Shown here one piece after another: positions 1 to 9,772 of a DNA stretch of 64,000 nt. Source of the DNA: Acidovorax sp. MR-S7 (GTDB lineage: Bacteria; Pseudomonadota; Gammaproteobacteria; Burkholderiales; Burkholderiaceae_C); assembly GCF_000400995.2 (NCBI RefSeq), contig NZ_DF238983.1, forward strand, positions 89,805-153,804. The letters run 5' to 3'. Each line of letters starts with the position of its first letter. Position 1 is the stretch's first letter. Position numbers and translations under genes: made by a program. Below the pieces are notes generated by a model that was given only the letters and a program-made list of their open reading frames with translations, searched no databases and was not told the DNA's origin.

Positions 1-1748
<1,748 letters not shown>

Positions 1749-1774
1749 CCACAGCCCCAGAGCTGACCCATCGC

Positions 1775-1808
1775 CGCCGCGCCGGGCCCCGCAGGGCCTT
1801 GCGCGGCG
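1775..1808 (+). other. Strong GC-rich hairpin between dnaK and dnaJ
   Basis: CGCCGCGC (1775-1782) pairs perfectly with GCGCGGCG (1801-1808). Inside the loop GGCCC (1785-1789) pairs with GGGCC (1794-1798) around CGCA. No T-run follows, so this is not a classical terminator. It ends 33 bases before the dnaJ ATG. It may protect the dnaK message or lower read-through or translation of dnaJ relative to dnaK; that role is inference. Confidence 0.6.
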
Positions 1809-1841
1809 TTCGTTCCTGCTGCAACGGCCCGGACACCTGCC

Positions 1842-2978
1842 ATGTCGAAGAGAGATTTTTACGAGATCCTCGGCGTTCCCAAGAACGCCTCGGAGGACGA
1901 GCTCAAGAAAGCCTATCGCAAGCTCGCGATGAAGCACCACCCTGACCGCAACCAGGGTGATGTCGCCAAGCCTGCCGAAGAGAAATTCAAGGAGGCCAAG
2001 GAGGCCTACGAGATCCTGTCCGATCCGCAAAAGCGCGCGGCCTACGACCAGTACGGCCACGCGGGCGTGGATCCCAATATGCGCGGCGGCATGGGCGGCG
2101 GCCCCGAGGGCTTCGGCGGCTTCGCCGAGGCCTTCGGCGACATCTTCGGCGACATGTTCGGCCAGCAGCGCGGCGGGCGCGGCGGCCGCCAGGTCTACCG
2201 CGGCAACGACCTGTCGTATGCCATGGAGGTCACGCTGGAAGAGGCCGCCAAGGGCAAGGAAGCCCAGATCCGCATCCCGAGCTGGGAAGGCTGCGACACC
2301 TGCCACGGCAGCGGCGCCAAACCCGGCACCAGCGCCAAGACCTGCGGCACCTGCAACGGCCAGGGCGTGGTGCAGATGCGCCAGGGCTTCTTCAGCGTGC
2401 AGCAGACCTGCCCGCACTGCCGCGGCACGGGCAAGATCATTCCCGAGCCCTGCACCGCCTGCCACGGCCAGGGCAAGATCAAGAAGCAGAAGACGCTGGA
2501 GGTGAAAATCCCCGCCGGCATCGACGACGGCATGCGCATCCGCTCCACCGGCAACGGCGAGCCCGGCACCAACGGCGGCCCGCCGGGCGACCTGTACATC
2601 GAGATCCGCGTGAAGAAGCACGACATCTTCGAGCGCGACGGCGACGACCTGCACTGCGAGGTGCCCGTGAGCTTCATCACCGCCGCGCTCGGCGGTGAGA
2701 TCGAGGTGCCCACGCTCGCGGGCAAGGCCGCGATCGACATTCCCGAAGGCACGCAGGCCGGCAAGCAGTTCCGCCTGCGCGGCAAGGGCATCAAGGGCGT
2801 GCGCGCCAGCTACCCCGGCGACCTGTACTGCCACATCGTGGTGGAGACGCCCGTCAAGCTCACCGAGTACCAGCGCAAGCTGCTCAAGGAGCTGGACGAA
2901 TCGCTCAAGAAGGGCGGCGCCAAGCACTCGCCTTCCACCGAAAGCTGGACGGACCGGCTCAAGAGCTTCTTCAGCTGA
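1842..2978 (+). CDS. dnaJ: Chaperone protein DnaJ (Hsp40)
   Basis: A complete type I Hsp40 of 378 residues, the normal length. The N-terminal J domain carries the HPD tripeptide at residues 33-35, which stimulates DnaK ATPase. A Gly/Phe-rich stretch follows (about residues 75-115). Four CxxCxGxG zinc motifs come next, between about residues 150 and 215 ([32 protein letters not shown]), then the C-terminal client-binding domains. It delivers unfolded clients to DnaK in the cytosol. It is the last gene of the dnaK-dnaJ operon and is followed 12 bases later by an intrinsic terminator. The ATG at 1842 places the J domain at the very N terminus, as expected. Confidence 0.98.
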   Translation: MSKRDFYEILGVPKNASEDELKKAYRKLAMKHHPDRNQGDVAKPAEEKFKEAKEAYEILSDPQKRAAYDQYGHAGVDPNMRGGMGGGPEGFGGFAEAFGDIFGDMFGQQRGGRGGRQVYRGNDLSYAMEVTLEEAAKGKEAQIRIPSWEGCDTCHGSGAKPGTSAKTCGTCNGQGVVQMRQGFFSVQQTCPHCRGTGKIIPEPCTACHGQGKIKKQKTLEVKIPAGIDDGMRIRSTGNGEPGTNGGPPGDLYIEIRVKKHDIFERDGDDLHCEVPVSFITAALGGEIEVPTLAGKAAIDIPEGTQAGKQFRLRGKGIKGVRASYPGDLYCHIVVETPVKLTEYQRKLLKELDESLKKGGAKHSPSTESWTDRLKSFFS

Positions 2979-2989
2979 CCCCCATCGAC

Positions 2990-3013
2990 GGCCCGCAAAG
3001 CGGGCCTTTTTTT
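2990..3013 (+). terminator. Rho-independent terminator after dnaJ
   Basis: GGCCCGC (2990-2996), loop AAA, GCGGGCC (3000-3006), then seven T (3007-3013). A perfect 7-bp GC stem and T-tract directly after the dnaJ stop. It closes the dnaKJ operon and separates it from ubiU. Confidence 0.93.
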
Positions 3014-3056
3014 GGCTCAAATCCCGATCAATTTCTTCGGGAATACCCACCCTCGG

Positions 3057-3097
3057 TTGACAAAGATCAGCCCACGAAAAACCGGGCCCTCTAAGGT
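3057..3097 (+). promoter_or_regulatory. Candidate FNR/DNR-type box and -10 element upstream of ubiUVT
   Basis: TTGAC-AAAG-ATCAG (3057-3070) matches the CRP/FNR-family consensus TTGAT-N4-ATCAA at 8 of 10 positions; its left half is the TTGAC form typical of DNR/NNR sites. A weak -10-like TAAGGT lies at 3092-3097, giving a predicted start near 3104-3105. The box centre (3063.5) is then at about -41, the classical class II activator position. The downstream genes make ubiquinone without oxygen, so anaerobic activation makes sense. The box is seen; its function is inferred. Confidence 0.55.
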
Positions 3098-3149
3098 ACG
3101 CAGCTGCGCGCTGCCCACGCGGCGCAGTGCCAGCACCCAGAGAGCCTTC

Positions 3150-4184
3150 GTGACCGATACCGCCAGCCCCACGCCCGCCACATCCCCCGAACTCGTGTGC
3201 CCCGCCGGAAGCCTGCCCGCCCTCAAGGCGGCCGTGGACGCGGGCGCCGACTGCGTCTACCTCGGCCTGCGCGACGCTACCAACGCGCGCAACTTCGCGG
3301 GCCTGAACTTCGACGAGGCCGCCATCCGGAGCGGCATCGCCTACGCCCACGCGCGCGGCCGCAAGGTGCTGCTGGCGCTCAACACCTACCCGCAGGCCAG
3401 CAACCCCGCGCCCTGGCGCGCGGCGCTGGACAAGGCGGCCGCCTGGGGCATCGACGCCGTGATCCTGGCCGACCCGGGCCTGATGCGCTACGCCGCCGAG
3501 CGCCATCCGCAGCTGCGCCTGCACCTGTCGGTGCAGGGCTCGGCCACCAACCACGACGCCATCAACCTATACCACCAGCAGTTCGGCATCCAGCGCGCGG
3601 TGCTGCCGCGCGTGCTCTCGCTGGAGCAGGTCAAGCAGGTGGTGCAGCGCACGCCGGTGGAGATCGAGGTGTTCGGCTTCGGCAGCCTGTGCGTGATGGT
3701 CGAGGGGCGCTGCGCGCTGTCCTCGTACGCCACGGGCGAATCGCCCAACACGCATGGCGTGTGCTCGCCGGCCAAGTTCGTGCGCTGGCAGGAAACGCCC
3801 CAGGGGCTGGAGTCACGCCTGAACGGCGTGCTCATCGACCGCTACGGCAACGGCGAGAACGCCGGCTACCCCACGCTGTGCAAGGGCCGCTTCGACGTGG
3901 GCGGCGAGAGCAACTACTACGCGCTGGAGGAGCCCACCAGCCTCAACACGCTGGAGCTGCTGCCCCAGCTCGTGAAGATGGGCGTGCGCGCCTTCAAGAT
4001 CGAGGGCCGCCAGCGCAGCCCGGCCTACGTGGCGCAGGTCACGCAGGTGTGGCGCGAGGCCATCGACCACTGCATGGCGCAGGGCCACCTGTACGCGCCC
4101 AAGACGGCCTGGATGGCCAGCCTCGACCAGGTGGCCGAGGGCCAGCAGCACACGCTGGGCGCCTACCACCGCCCCTGGAAATGA
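3150..4184 (+). CDS. ubiU: UbiU, O2-independent ubiquinone hydroxylation protein (U32 peptidase family)
   Basis: Belongs to the U32 'peptidase' family; the characterised E. coli UbiU (YhbU) forms a [4Fe-4S] complex with UbiV that hydroxylates the ubiquinone ring without O2. The N terminus reads [21 protein letters not shown], with the last D omitted in shorter relatives, typical of UbiU. A four-cysteine pattern is visible: GSLC, EGRC, GVCSP and PTLCKGRF. I chose the GTG at 3150 (344 residues; E. coli 331). The longer frame begins at a TTG inside the dnaJ terminator T-run and would need transcription from upstream, so it is unlikely. ubiV follows after 19 bases and ubiT after that, so all three partners are together. 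Confidence 0.9.
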   Translation: MTDTASPTPATSPELVCPAGSLPALKAAVDAGADCVYLGLRDATNARNFAGLNFDEAAIRSGIAYAHARGRKVLLALNTYPQASNPAPWRAALDKAAAWGIDAVILADPGLMRYAAERHPQLRLHLSVQGSATNHDAINLYHQQFGIQRAVLPRVLSLEQVKQVVQRTPVEIEVFGFGSLCVMVEGRCALSSYATGESPNTHGVCSPAKFVRWQETPQGLESRLNGVLIDRYGNGENAGYPTLCKGRFDVGGESNYYALEEPTSLNTLELLPQLVKMGVRAFKIEGRQRSPAYVAQVTQVWREAIDHCMAQGHLYAPKTAWMASLDQVAEGQQHTLGAYHRPWK

Positions 4185-4203
4185 TTGCATTGAGAGCCCC
4201 ACG

Positions 4204-5106
4204 ATGAAACTCGCCCTCGGTCCGCTGCTGTACTACTGGCCGCGCGACACCGTTTTTTCCTTCTACCAGGCCATGGCCGAGACGCCCGTGGACGTGGTCT
4301 ACCTCGGCGAGGCCGTGTGTTCGCGCCGCCGCGAGCTGCGCCAGAGCGACTGGATCGACATCGCGCGCATGCTCAGGGACGCGGGCAAGCAGCCCGTGCT
4401 CTCCACCATGGTGCTGCTCGAATCCACCGCCGACGTGGCCGCCATGCACAAGATCGTGCGGGACGAGGAGTTCCTTGTCGAAGCCAACGACATGGGCGCC
4501 GTGCACAACCTCGCGGGCCAGCGCCCGTTCGTGGCCGGCCCGCAGCTCAACCTGTTCAACCCCGACGCCCTGGCCTGGATGGCCGGCCTGGGCGCGCGCC
4601 GCTGGGTCATGCCGCTGGAAATGCGCCAGAGCGACCTGGCCGTGCTGCAGCAGCACCGGCCCGCCGGGCTGGAAACCGAAGTCTTCGCCTACGGCCGCAT
4701 GCCGCTGGCGTTCTCGGCACGCTGCTTCACCGCGCGCCACTACAACCGGCCCAAGGACGACTGCGGCTTCGCCTGCATCGAGCACCCCGACGGGCAACTG
4801 CTGCAAACGCGCGAGGGCGAGGGCTTCCTGGTGCTCAACGGCATCCAGACCCAGTCCGCGCGCGTGCACAACCTGCTGCAGGACGTGCCCGCGCTGCGCG
4901 CCCTGGGCGTGGACCTGCTGCGCCTGTCGCCGCAGTCGCAGCACATGGCCGAGGTCATCGCCGCGTTCGACGCCGCGCGCCATGCCGCGCAGCCCGACCC
5001 CACGGCGCTGGAGCGCATGCGCGCGCTCATGCCCGCCGCGCCCTGCAACGGCTACTGGCACGGCAAGCCAGGGCTGGATCTGATCGTCGAACCCGCGCAT
5101 GCTTGA
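4204..5106 (+). CDS. ubiV: UbiV, O2-independent ubiquinone hydroxylation protein (U32 family)
   Basis: 300 residues. Four cysteines sit in the same spacing as the [4Fe-4S] ligands of E. coli UbiV: Cys39 in GEAVCSRR, then C-x12-C-x3-C in SARC...DDCGFAC. UbiV partners UbiU in anaerobic ring hydroxylation of ubiquinone precursors. The ATG at 4204 puts the first cysteine exactly at residue 39, which supports this start. It lies 19 bases after ubiU and 12 before ubiT, all in one direction, so an operon. The family assignment is strong; activity in this organism is inferred from the complete U-V-T set. Confidence 0.92.
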   Translation: MKLALGPLLYYWPRDTVFSFYQAMAETPVDVVYLGEAVCSRRRELRQSDWIDIARMLRDAGKQPVLSTMVLLESTADVAAMHKIVRDEEFLVEANDMGAVHNLAGQRPFVAGPQLNLFNPDALAWMAGLGARRWVMPLEMRQSDLAVLQQHRPAGLETEVFAYGRMPLAFSARCFTARHYNRPKDDCGFACIEHPDGQLLQTREGEGFLVLNGIQTQSARVHNLLQDVPALRALGVDLLRLSPQSQHMAEVIAAFDAARHAAQPDPTALERMRALMPAAPCNGYWHGKPGLDLIVEPAHA

Positions 5107-5118
5107 CCCGGAGGCCCC

Positions 5119-5637
5119 ATGACCACCACCCCGCCCGCCCCCTTCACCCTGCCGCGCCCCGTGGGTGCCGTGCTCGCGCGCCTGCCCGCCTACCCCGGCT
5201 CGGTGCTGCTGGTCACCGCCATCAACCTGGCGCTGGCGCGCCACCTGCCGGGCGACGTGAAGGCGCTGCTCAAGGACAAGCGCCTGTCTATCCGCGTGCG
5301 CGACGCGCGCCTGGCCTTCGACTTCTCGTGGAACGGCCAGCGCTTCGCGCCCAGCACGCCGCAGGCCACCCCGGACCTGGCCATCAGCGCCAACGCGCAG
5401 GACTTCATGCTGCTGGCGCAGCGCCGCCAGGACCCGGACACGCTGTTCTTCAACCGCCGCCTGGTGATGGAGGGCGACACCGAGCTGGGCCTGGTGGTGA
5501 AGAACGCGCTTGACGCCATCGAGCTGCCCGTGCTCGACCCCGCGCACTGGACGCCGCGCGCCGTGCTCGCGCGCCGCGCGCCGCCCCTGGCGCGCCAGTT
5601 GCCACCGCTGCCGCCGATTTTTGGAGGCCGGCCATGA
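5119..5637 (+). CDS. ubiT: UbiT, SCP2-domain accessory factor for anaerobic ubiquinone synthesis
   Basis: 172 residues with an SCP2 sterol-binding-like domain (about residues 35-140: repeated small hydrophobic strands, then FMLLAQRRQDPDTLFFNRRL and EGDTELGLVVKNALDAIEL, the hallmark end of UbiT/YhbT). UbiT binds prenylated quinone intermediates and is needed for O2-independent ubiquinone synthesis in E. coli. A good ribosome site (GGAGG) precedes the ATG by 4-5 bases. The stop overlaps the next start as ATGA (5634-5637), implying translational coupling. The Pro-rich C-terminal tail is poorly conserved. Confidence 0.88.
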   Translation: MTTTPPAPFTLPRPVGAVLARLPAYPGSVLLVTAINLALARHLPGDVKALLKDKRLSIRVRDARLAFDFSWNGQRFAPSTPQATPDLAISANAQDFMLLAQRRQDPDTLFFNRRLVMEGDTELGLVVKNALDAIELPVLDPAHWTPRAVLARRAPPLARQLPPLPPIFGGRP

Positions 5638-6029
5638 ACGACCCTGCCCCCGCCCCCGACCACCCGCTGGTCTATTCCTGCTCCGGCTGCTCCAGCGCCG
5701 CGCAGCTCGCCAACCACGTCGCCGTGCAGCTCGACCGGCGCGGCGTGGCCGAGATGTCGTGCATCGCCGGCGTGGGCGGCGACGTGCCCAAGCTGGTCAA
5801 GCTGGCCCAGTCGGGCCGCCCCATCGTCGCGCTCGACGGCTGCCCGCTGGTGTGCGTGAAAAGCAGCCTGGCGCGCCACGGCATCGCCCCGGCGCGGCAC
5901 TACCAGTTGCACGAGTACGGCGTGAAGAAGCGCAACCACCAGGACTTCGACCCCGCGCAGGCCGCCGAGGTGCTGGGCCGGGTCGAGGCCGACCTGATCG
6001 ACCACCCGCTGCGCAAAGAGGCCGCATGA
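5634..6029 (+). CDS. DGC-domain putative zinc-binding protein
   Basis: 131 residues. The N-terminal motif YSCSGCSS and the signature LDGCPLVC (the Asp-Gly-Cys that names the DGC domain) indicate the 'putative zinc-binding protein' family; another conserved Cys is in MSCIAGVGG. The cysteine pairs could bind zinc or a cluster. No biochemical role is established for the family as far as I know. It overlaps ubiT by ATGA and its own stop overlaps ubiX by ATGA (6026-6029), so it is translated as part of the ubi operon. That placement suggests a supporting role in anaerobic quinone synthesis, perhaps metal or Fe-S handling for UbiU/UbiV; this is inference. Confidence 0.75.
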   Translation: MNDPAPAPDHPLVYSCSGCSSAAQLANHVAVQLDRRGVAEMSCIAGVGGDVPKLVKLAQSGRPIVALDGCPLVCVKSSLARHGIAPARHYQLHEYGVKKRNHQDFDPAQAAEVLGRVEADLIDHPLRKEAA

Positions 6030-6613
6030 GCATTTCTCCCCGCCGCGTCATCGTCGGCATTTCCGGCGCCAGCGGCGCCGTCTACGGCGCGCGCCTGCTG
6101 CAGGCGCTGCGCGAGATCGGCAACGTCGAATCGCACCTGGTCGTCTCCGACGCCGGCTGGCGCAACCTGCGCCACGAGCTGGACATGGACCGCGCCAGCG
6201 TGGAGGCCCTGGCCGACGTGGTGCACGCGCTGGACAACGTGGGCGCCAGCATCGCCAGCGGCTCGTTCGCCGCGCAGGGCATGGTCATCGCGCCCTGCTC
6301 CATGCGCACCCTGGCGGCCGTGGCCCACGGCCTGGCCGACAACCTGCTCACACGCGCCGCCGACGTGGCGCTCAAGGAGCGCCGCCGCCTGGTGCTGATG
6401 GTGCGCGAATCGCCACTGCACCTGGTGCACCTGCGCAACATGGCCACGTTGACCGAGATGGGCGGCATCGTCTGCCCGCCCATGCCCGCGTTCTACCAGC
6501 GCCCCACCACCGTGGGCGAGATCGTGGACCACAGCGTGGCGCGCGCGCTCGACCTGCTGGGCATCGAGAACGCGCTCGCCCCGCGCTGGCAGGGCCTGCC
6601 GTCAAACTCCTGA
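6026..6613 (+). CDS. ubiX: UbiX flavin prenyltransferase
   Basis: 195 residues (E. coli 189). The N terminus VIVGISGASGAVYGARLL is the flavoprotein nucleotide-binding loop of UbiX/Pad1. GSFAAQGMVIAPCSMRTLAA, the block VLMVRESPLHLVHLRNM and MPAFYQRP complete the family pattern. UbiX joins dimethylallyl phosphate to FMN to make prenylated FMN, the cofactor of UbiD. ubiD follows after a 56-base gap filled by a dispersed repeat. The ATG at 6026 overlaps the preceding stop as ATGA and begins directly at the canonical N terminus. Confidence 0.96.
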   Translation: MSISPRRVIVGISGASGAVYGARLLQALREIGNVESHLVVSDAGWRNLRHELDMDRASVEALADVVHALDNVGASIASGSFAAQGMVIAPCSMRTLAAVAHGLADNLLTRAADVALKERRRLVLMVRESPLHLVHLRNMATLTEMGGIVCPPMPAFYQRPTTVGEIVDHSVARALDLLGIENALAPRWQGLPSNS

Positions 6614-6616
6614 TTC

Positions 6617-6668
6617 GATAGCTGCCAGCGCTTACCAGTAAAGCGCTAGAGGCCAATTTCATTCAAAA
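6617..6668 (+). repeat. Dispersed intergenic repeat, copy 1 (+ orientation)
   Basis: Begins gatagctgcc. Arms agcgctt (6627-6633) and aagcgct (6641-6647) form a stem-loop; the copy ends ggccaatttcatt just before the ubiD ATG. This is the best full-length copy and the reference for the family. It fills the ubiX-ubiD gap. Confidence 0.85.
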
Positions 6669-6669
6669 C

Positions 6670-8154
6670 ATGCACTACCGCGACCTGCGTGACTTCATGG
6701 CGCAACTGGAGGCAGCCGGCGAGTTGCGCCGCATCGCCGCGCCCGTCTCCCCGCATCTGGAAATGACCGCGCTGGCCGACCGCGTGCTGCGCGCAGGCGG
6801 CCCGGCGCTGCTGTTCGAGCAGCCCACGGGCCATGCCATGCCGGTGCTCGCCAACCTGTTCGGCACGCCCGCGCGCGTGGCGCGCGCGCTCGGCGTGGCC
6901 GGGCTGCCCGAGATCCGCGCCTTCGGCGAAGTGCTCGCCGCGCTGAAAGAACCCGAGCCGCCGCGCGGCATGAAAGACCTGTGGGGCAAGCGCGACCTGC
7001 TCAAGACGCTGTGGAGCATGGCCCCCGCGCACGTGCGCCGCCCACCGTGCCAGCAGGTGGTGTGGGAGGGCAACGAGGTCGATCTGGCGCGCCTGCCCAT
7101 CCAGCACTGCTGGCCCGGCGACGTGGCGCCGCTCGTCACCTGGGGCCTCACCATCACGCGCGGGCCGCTGAAGAAGCGCCAGAACCTCGGCATCTACCGC
7201 CAGCAGTTGCTGTCGAAGAACCAGCTCATCATGCGCTGGCTGTCGCACCGCGGCGGCGCGCTGGACTTCGCCGACCACTGCCGCCTGCACCCCGGCCAGC
7301 CCTACCCGGTGGCCGTGGCCATCGGGGCCGACCCGGCCACCATCCTCGGCGCCGTCACGCCCGTGCCCGACACGCTGTCGGAATACCAGTTCGCCGGCCT
7401 GCTGCGCGGCGCGCGCACCGAGGTCGCGCCCGCGCTCGGCGTGCCGCTGCAAGTGCCCGCCAGCGCCGAGATCGTGCTCGAAGGCCACATCCGCCCCGAC
7501 GCCCGCCACGCCAGCGGCTGGCAGCACGCGCTCGAAGGCCCCTACGGCGACCACACCGGCTACTACAACGAGTGCGCCGAATTCCCCGTGTTCACCGTCG
7601 ATCGCGTCACGCTGCGCGAGGATGCGCTGTACCACAGCACCTACACCGGCAAGCCACCCGACGAACCCGCCATGCTCGGCCTGGCGCTGAACGAGCTGTT
7701 CGTGCCGCTGCTGCAGCGCGCCTTCCCCGAGATCCTCGACTTCTACCTGCCGCCCGAGGCGTGCAGCTATCGCATGGCCGTGGTGCGCATCCGCAAGGCC
7801 TACGCGGGCCACGCGCGGCGCGTGATGATGGGCGTGTGGAGCCACCTGCGCCAGTTCCTCTACACCAAGTTCATCGTGGTGGTGGACGAGGACGTGGACG
7901 CGCGCGCATGGCCCGAAGTCATCTGGGCCCTGACCACGCGCATGGACCCCGCGCGCGACACGATGCTGGTGGAGAACACGCCCATCGACTACCTCGATTT
8001 CGCCTCGCCCGTCGCCGGCCTGGGCAGCAAGATGGGATTGGACGCGACGAACAAGTGGCCCGGCGAGACGCAGCGCGAGTGGGGCCGGCCGATGGCTATG
8101 GACGCCGAGGTCTCCGCGCGCATGAACGCCCTGGCCGACACGCTGGGCCTATAG
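6670..8154 (+). CDS. ubiD: UbiD 4-hydroxy-3-polyprenylbenzoate decarboxylase
   Basis: 494 residues, the normal length for UbiD. Family blocks are clear: the N terminus [14 protein letters not shown], the mid-protein [19 protein letters not shown] and [16 protein letters not shown], then [13 protein letters not shown], the conserved loop near the prFMN site. It removes the carboxyl group from polyprenyl-hydroxybenzoate using prenylated FMN made by UbiX. It completes a U-V-T-DGC-X-D block. Its ATG lies 2 bases after the end of repeat copy 1, so the repeat probably carries or replaces its ribosome site; no good Shine-Dalgarno is visible. Confidence 0.96.
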   Translation: MHYRDLRDFMAQLEAAGELRRIAAPVSPHLEMTALADRVLRAGGPALLFEQPTGHAMPVLANLFGTPARVARALGVAGLPEIRAFGEVLAALKEPEPPRGMKDLWGKRDLLKTLWSMAPAHVRRPPCQQVVWEGNEVDLARLPIQHCWPGDVAPLVTWGLTITRGPLKKRQNLGIYRQQLLSKNQLIMRWLSHRGGALDFADHCRLHPGQPYPVAVAIGADPATILGAVTPVPDTLSEYQFAGLLRGARTEVAPALGVPLQVPASAEIVLEGHIRPDARHASGWQHALEGPYGDHTGYYNECAEFPVFTVDRVTLREDALYHSTYTGKPPDEPAMLGLALNELFVPLLQRAFPEILDFYLPPEACSYRMAVVRIRKAYAGHARRVMMGVWSHLRQFLYTKFIVVVDEDVDARAWPEVIWALTTRMDPARDTMLVENTPIDYLDFASPVAGLGSKMGLDATNKWPGETQREWGRPMAMDAEVSARMNALADTLGL

Positions 8155-8233
8155 CCGAGCGCCGCGCACCGCCAATGCGTGGCTTCGGCGGGCGCGCTGC
8201 TACGCTGGCGGCAAACCACCACGCAGGCCATCC

Positions 8234-9598
8234 ATGAGCGTCACCCTCACCTTCCTCGGCGGAGCCGGCACCGTCACTGGCTCCAAGTACCTCGTGCGCC
8301 ACGGCGGCCGCGCGCTGCTTGTCGACTGCGGGCTGTTCCAGGGCTACAAGCCGCTGCGCCTGCGCAACTGGCAGCCGCTGCCCGTGGCGCCCGCCGCCGT
8401 CCATGCCGTGCTGCTCACGCATGCGCACCTGGACCACTCGGGCTACCTGCCGCTGCTGGCGCGCGATGGCTTCGCAGGGCCGGTGTTCTGCACGGCAGGC
8501 ACGCGCGACCTGTGCGCGATCCTGCTGCCCGACAGCGGCCACCTGCAGGAGGAGGACGCCAACTACCTCAACCGCCACCACCTCAGCCAGCACGAGCCCG
8601 CGCTGCCGCTCTACACGCGGCTGGACGCGCAGCACAGCCTGGCGCTGCTGCGCCCGCGGCCTGTGCACACGGCGTTCGAGCCGCTGCCGGGCTGGCGCGC
8701 CACGTTCACGCGCGCGGGGCACATCCTGGGCGCGGCCAGCATCCTGCTGAAGGTGGGCGGGCGGCGCATCCTGTTCTCGGGCGACCTGGGGCGGCCCGAC
8801 GACCTGCTGATGCGCGCGCCCGAACCGCCGCCCGCGGCCGACGTGGTGCTGGTCGAATCCACCTATGGCAACCGCACCCACCCCGAAGGCGCGGTGACGG
8901 ATGAGCTGGGCCCCGCGCTCGCGCGCCTGGCCGCGCGCGGCGGCGTGGCCGTGGTGCCGGTGTTCGCCGTGGGGCGCGCGCAGACGGTGCTGCACGCCAT
9001 CGCACGGCTCAAGGCCGAGGGCACACTGCCGCCGTCGCTGCCCGTCTACCTGGACAGCCCCATGGCCGTGAGCGCCACCCAGCTCTTCGAGGGCCACATG
9101 GACGAGCACCGCCTGGACCGCGCCGCCCTGCACGCCATGGCGCGCGGCACGACGCTGGTGCACAGCGTGGACGAGTCGAAGGCGCTGGCGCGGCTGCACG
9201 GCCCGCGCGTGATCCTCTCGGCCAGCGGCATGGCCACGGGCGGGCGCGTGCTGCACCACCTGGCGCTGCACGCGGGCGACCACCGCAACATGATCGTGCT
9301 GACCGGCCATCAGGCGGGCGGCACGCGCGGCGCGCGCATCGCCGCGGGAGAAAAGAGCATCCGCATCTTCGGGCAGGAGGTGGCCATCCGCGCCGAGGTG
9401 GTGCAGCTGGCCACCGCCTCCGCCCATGCCGACGGCGGCCAGCTCATCGACTGGCTGCGCGCCAGCCCGCGCGCGCCGGGGCGGGTGTGCGTGGTGCACG
9501 GCGAGCTGGCGGCGGCCGATGCGCTGCGCGAGCGCATCGCCCACACGCTGCGCTGGCCGGCCCAGGTGCCGGAGCACGGCGACACGCTGACGCTCTGA
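8234..9598 (+). CDS. MBL-fold/beta-CASP RNA-processing nuclease
   Basis: 454 residues. The metallo-beta-lactamase signature HAHLDHSG (about residue 62), preceded by FLGGAGTVTGSKYLV and VDCGLFQG, binds two zinc ions. The central part has GHILGAASI, FSGDLGRPDD and VESTYGNRTH; then comes the beta-CASP region with SASGMATGGRVLHH and a late His in ATASAHADGGQ. This is the bacterial YSH1/CPSF-like group, hydrolases acting on RNA phosphodiester bonds. The exact substrate in bacteria is unknown. It stands 79 bases after ubiD and is probably a separate unit, although it has the same direction. Confidence 0.88.
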   Translation: MSVTLTFLGGAGTVTGSKYLVRHGGRALLVDCGLFQGYKPLRLRNWQPLPVAPAAVHAVLLTHAHLDHSGYLPLLARDGFAGPVFCTAGTRDLCAILLPDSGHLQEEDANYLNRHHLSQHEPALPLYTRLDAQHSLALLRPRPVHTAFEPLPGWRATFTRAGHILGAASILLKVGGRRILFSGDLGRPDDLLMRAPEPPPAADVVLVESTYGNRTHPEGAVTDELGPALARLAARGGVAVVPVFAVGRAQTVLHAIARLKAEGTLPPSLPVYLDSPMAVSATQLFEGHMDEHRLDRAALHAMARGTTLVHSVDESKALARLHGPRVILSASGMATGGRVLHHLALHAGDHRNMIVLTGHQAGGTRGARIAAGEKSIRIFGQEVAIRAEVVQLATASAHADGGQLIDWLRASPRAPGRVCVVHGELAAADALRERIAHTLRWPAQVPEHGDTLTL

Positions 9599-9602
9599 AT
9601 TG

Positions 9603-9652
9603 CAAGCCAAATCGACCTCCAGCGCTTGATACGCAAGCGCAAGCAGCTCCTT
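9603..9652 (-). repeat. Dispersed intergenic repeat, copy 2 (- orientation)
   Basis: On the + strand it reads cctccagcgcttg...caagcgcaagcagct, the reverse of copy 1. It sits between the nuclease gene and the LysR gene. A short CTCCT/AGGAG palindrome (9647-9661) follows. Confidence 0.75.
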
Positions 9653-9772
9653 TTTCAGGAGTAGCACCGCCGCATGGCGGCATGCAAGACATCGCATATG
9701 GCGATGACAAACCCACGCGCCTTAGGGGAAAATACGCGAATACCTCTCCAAACGAGAAGACACGTTCCCCCG

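Noticed and set aside
3013..3035. Second FNR-like half-site caaat-N4-atcaa upstream of ubiU
   Set aside because: Only the right half matches; the left half does not resemble TTGAT or TTGAC.
3012..3149. Longer ubiU starting at TTG 3012
   Set aside because: The start lies in the terminator T-run and would sit upstream of the predicted promoter; the added residues match no UbiU.
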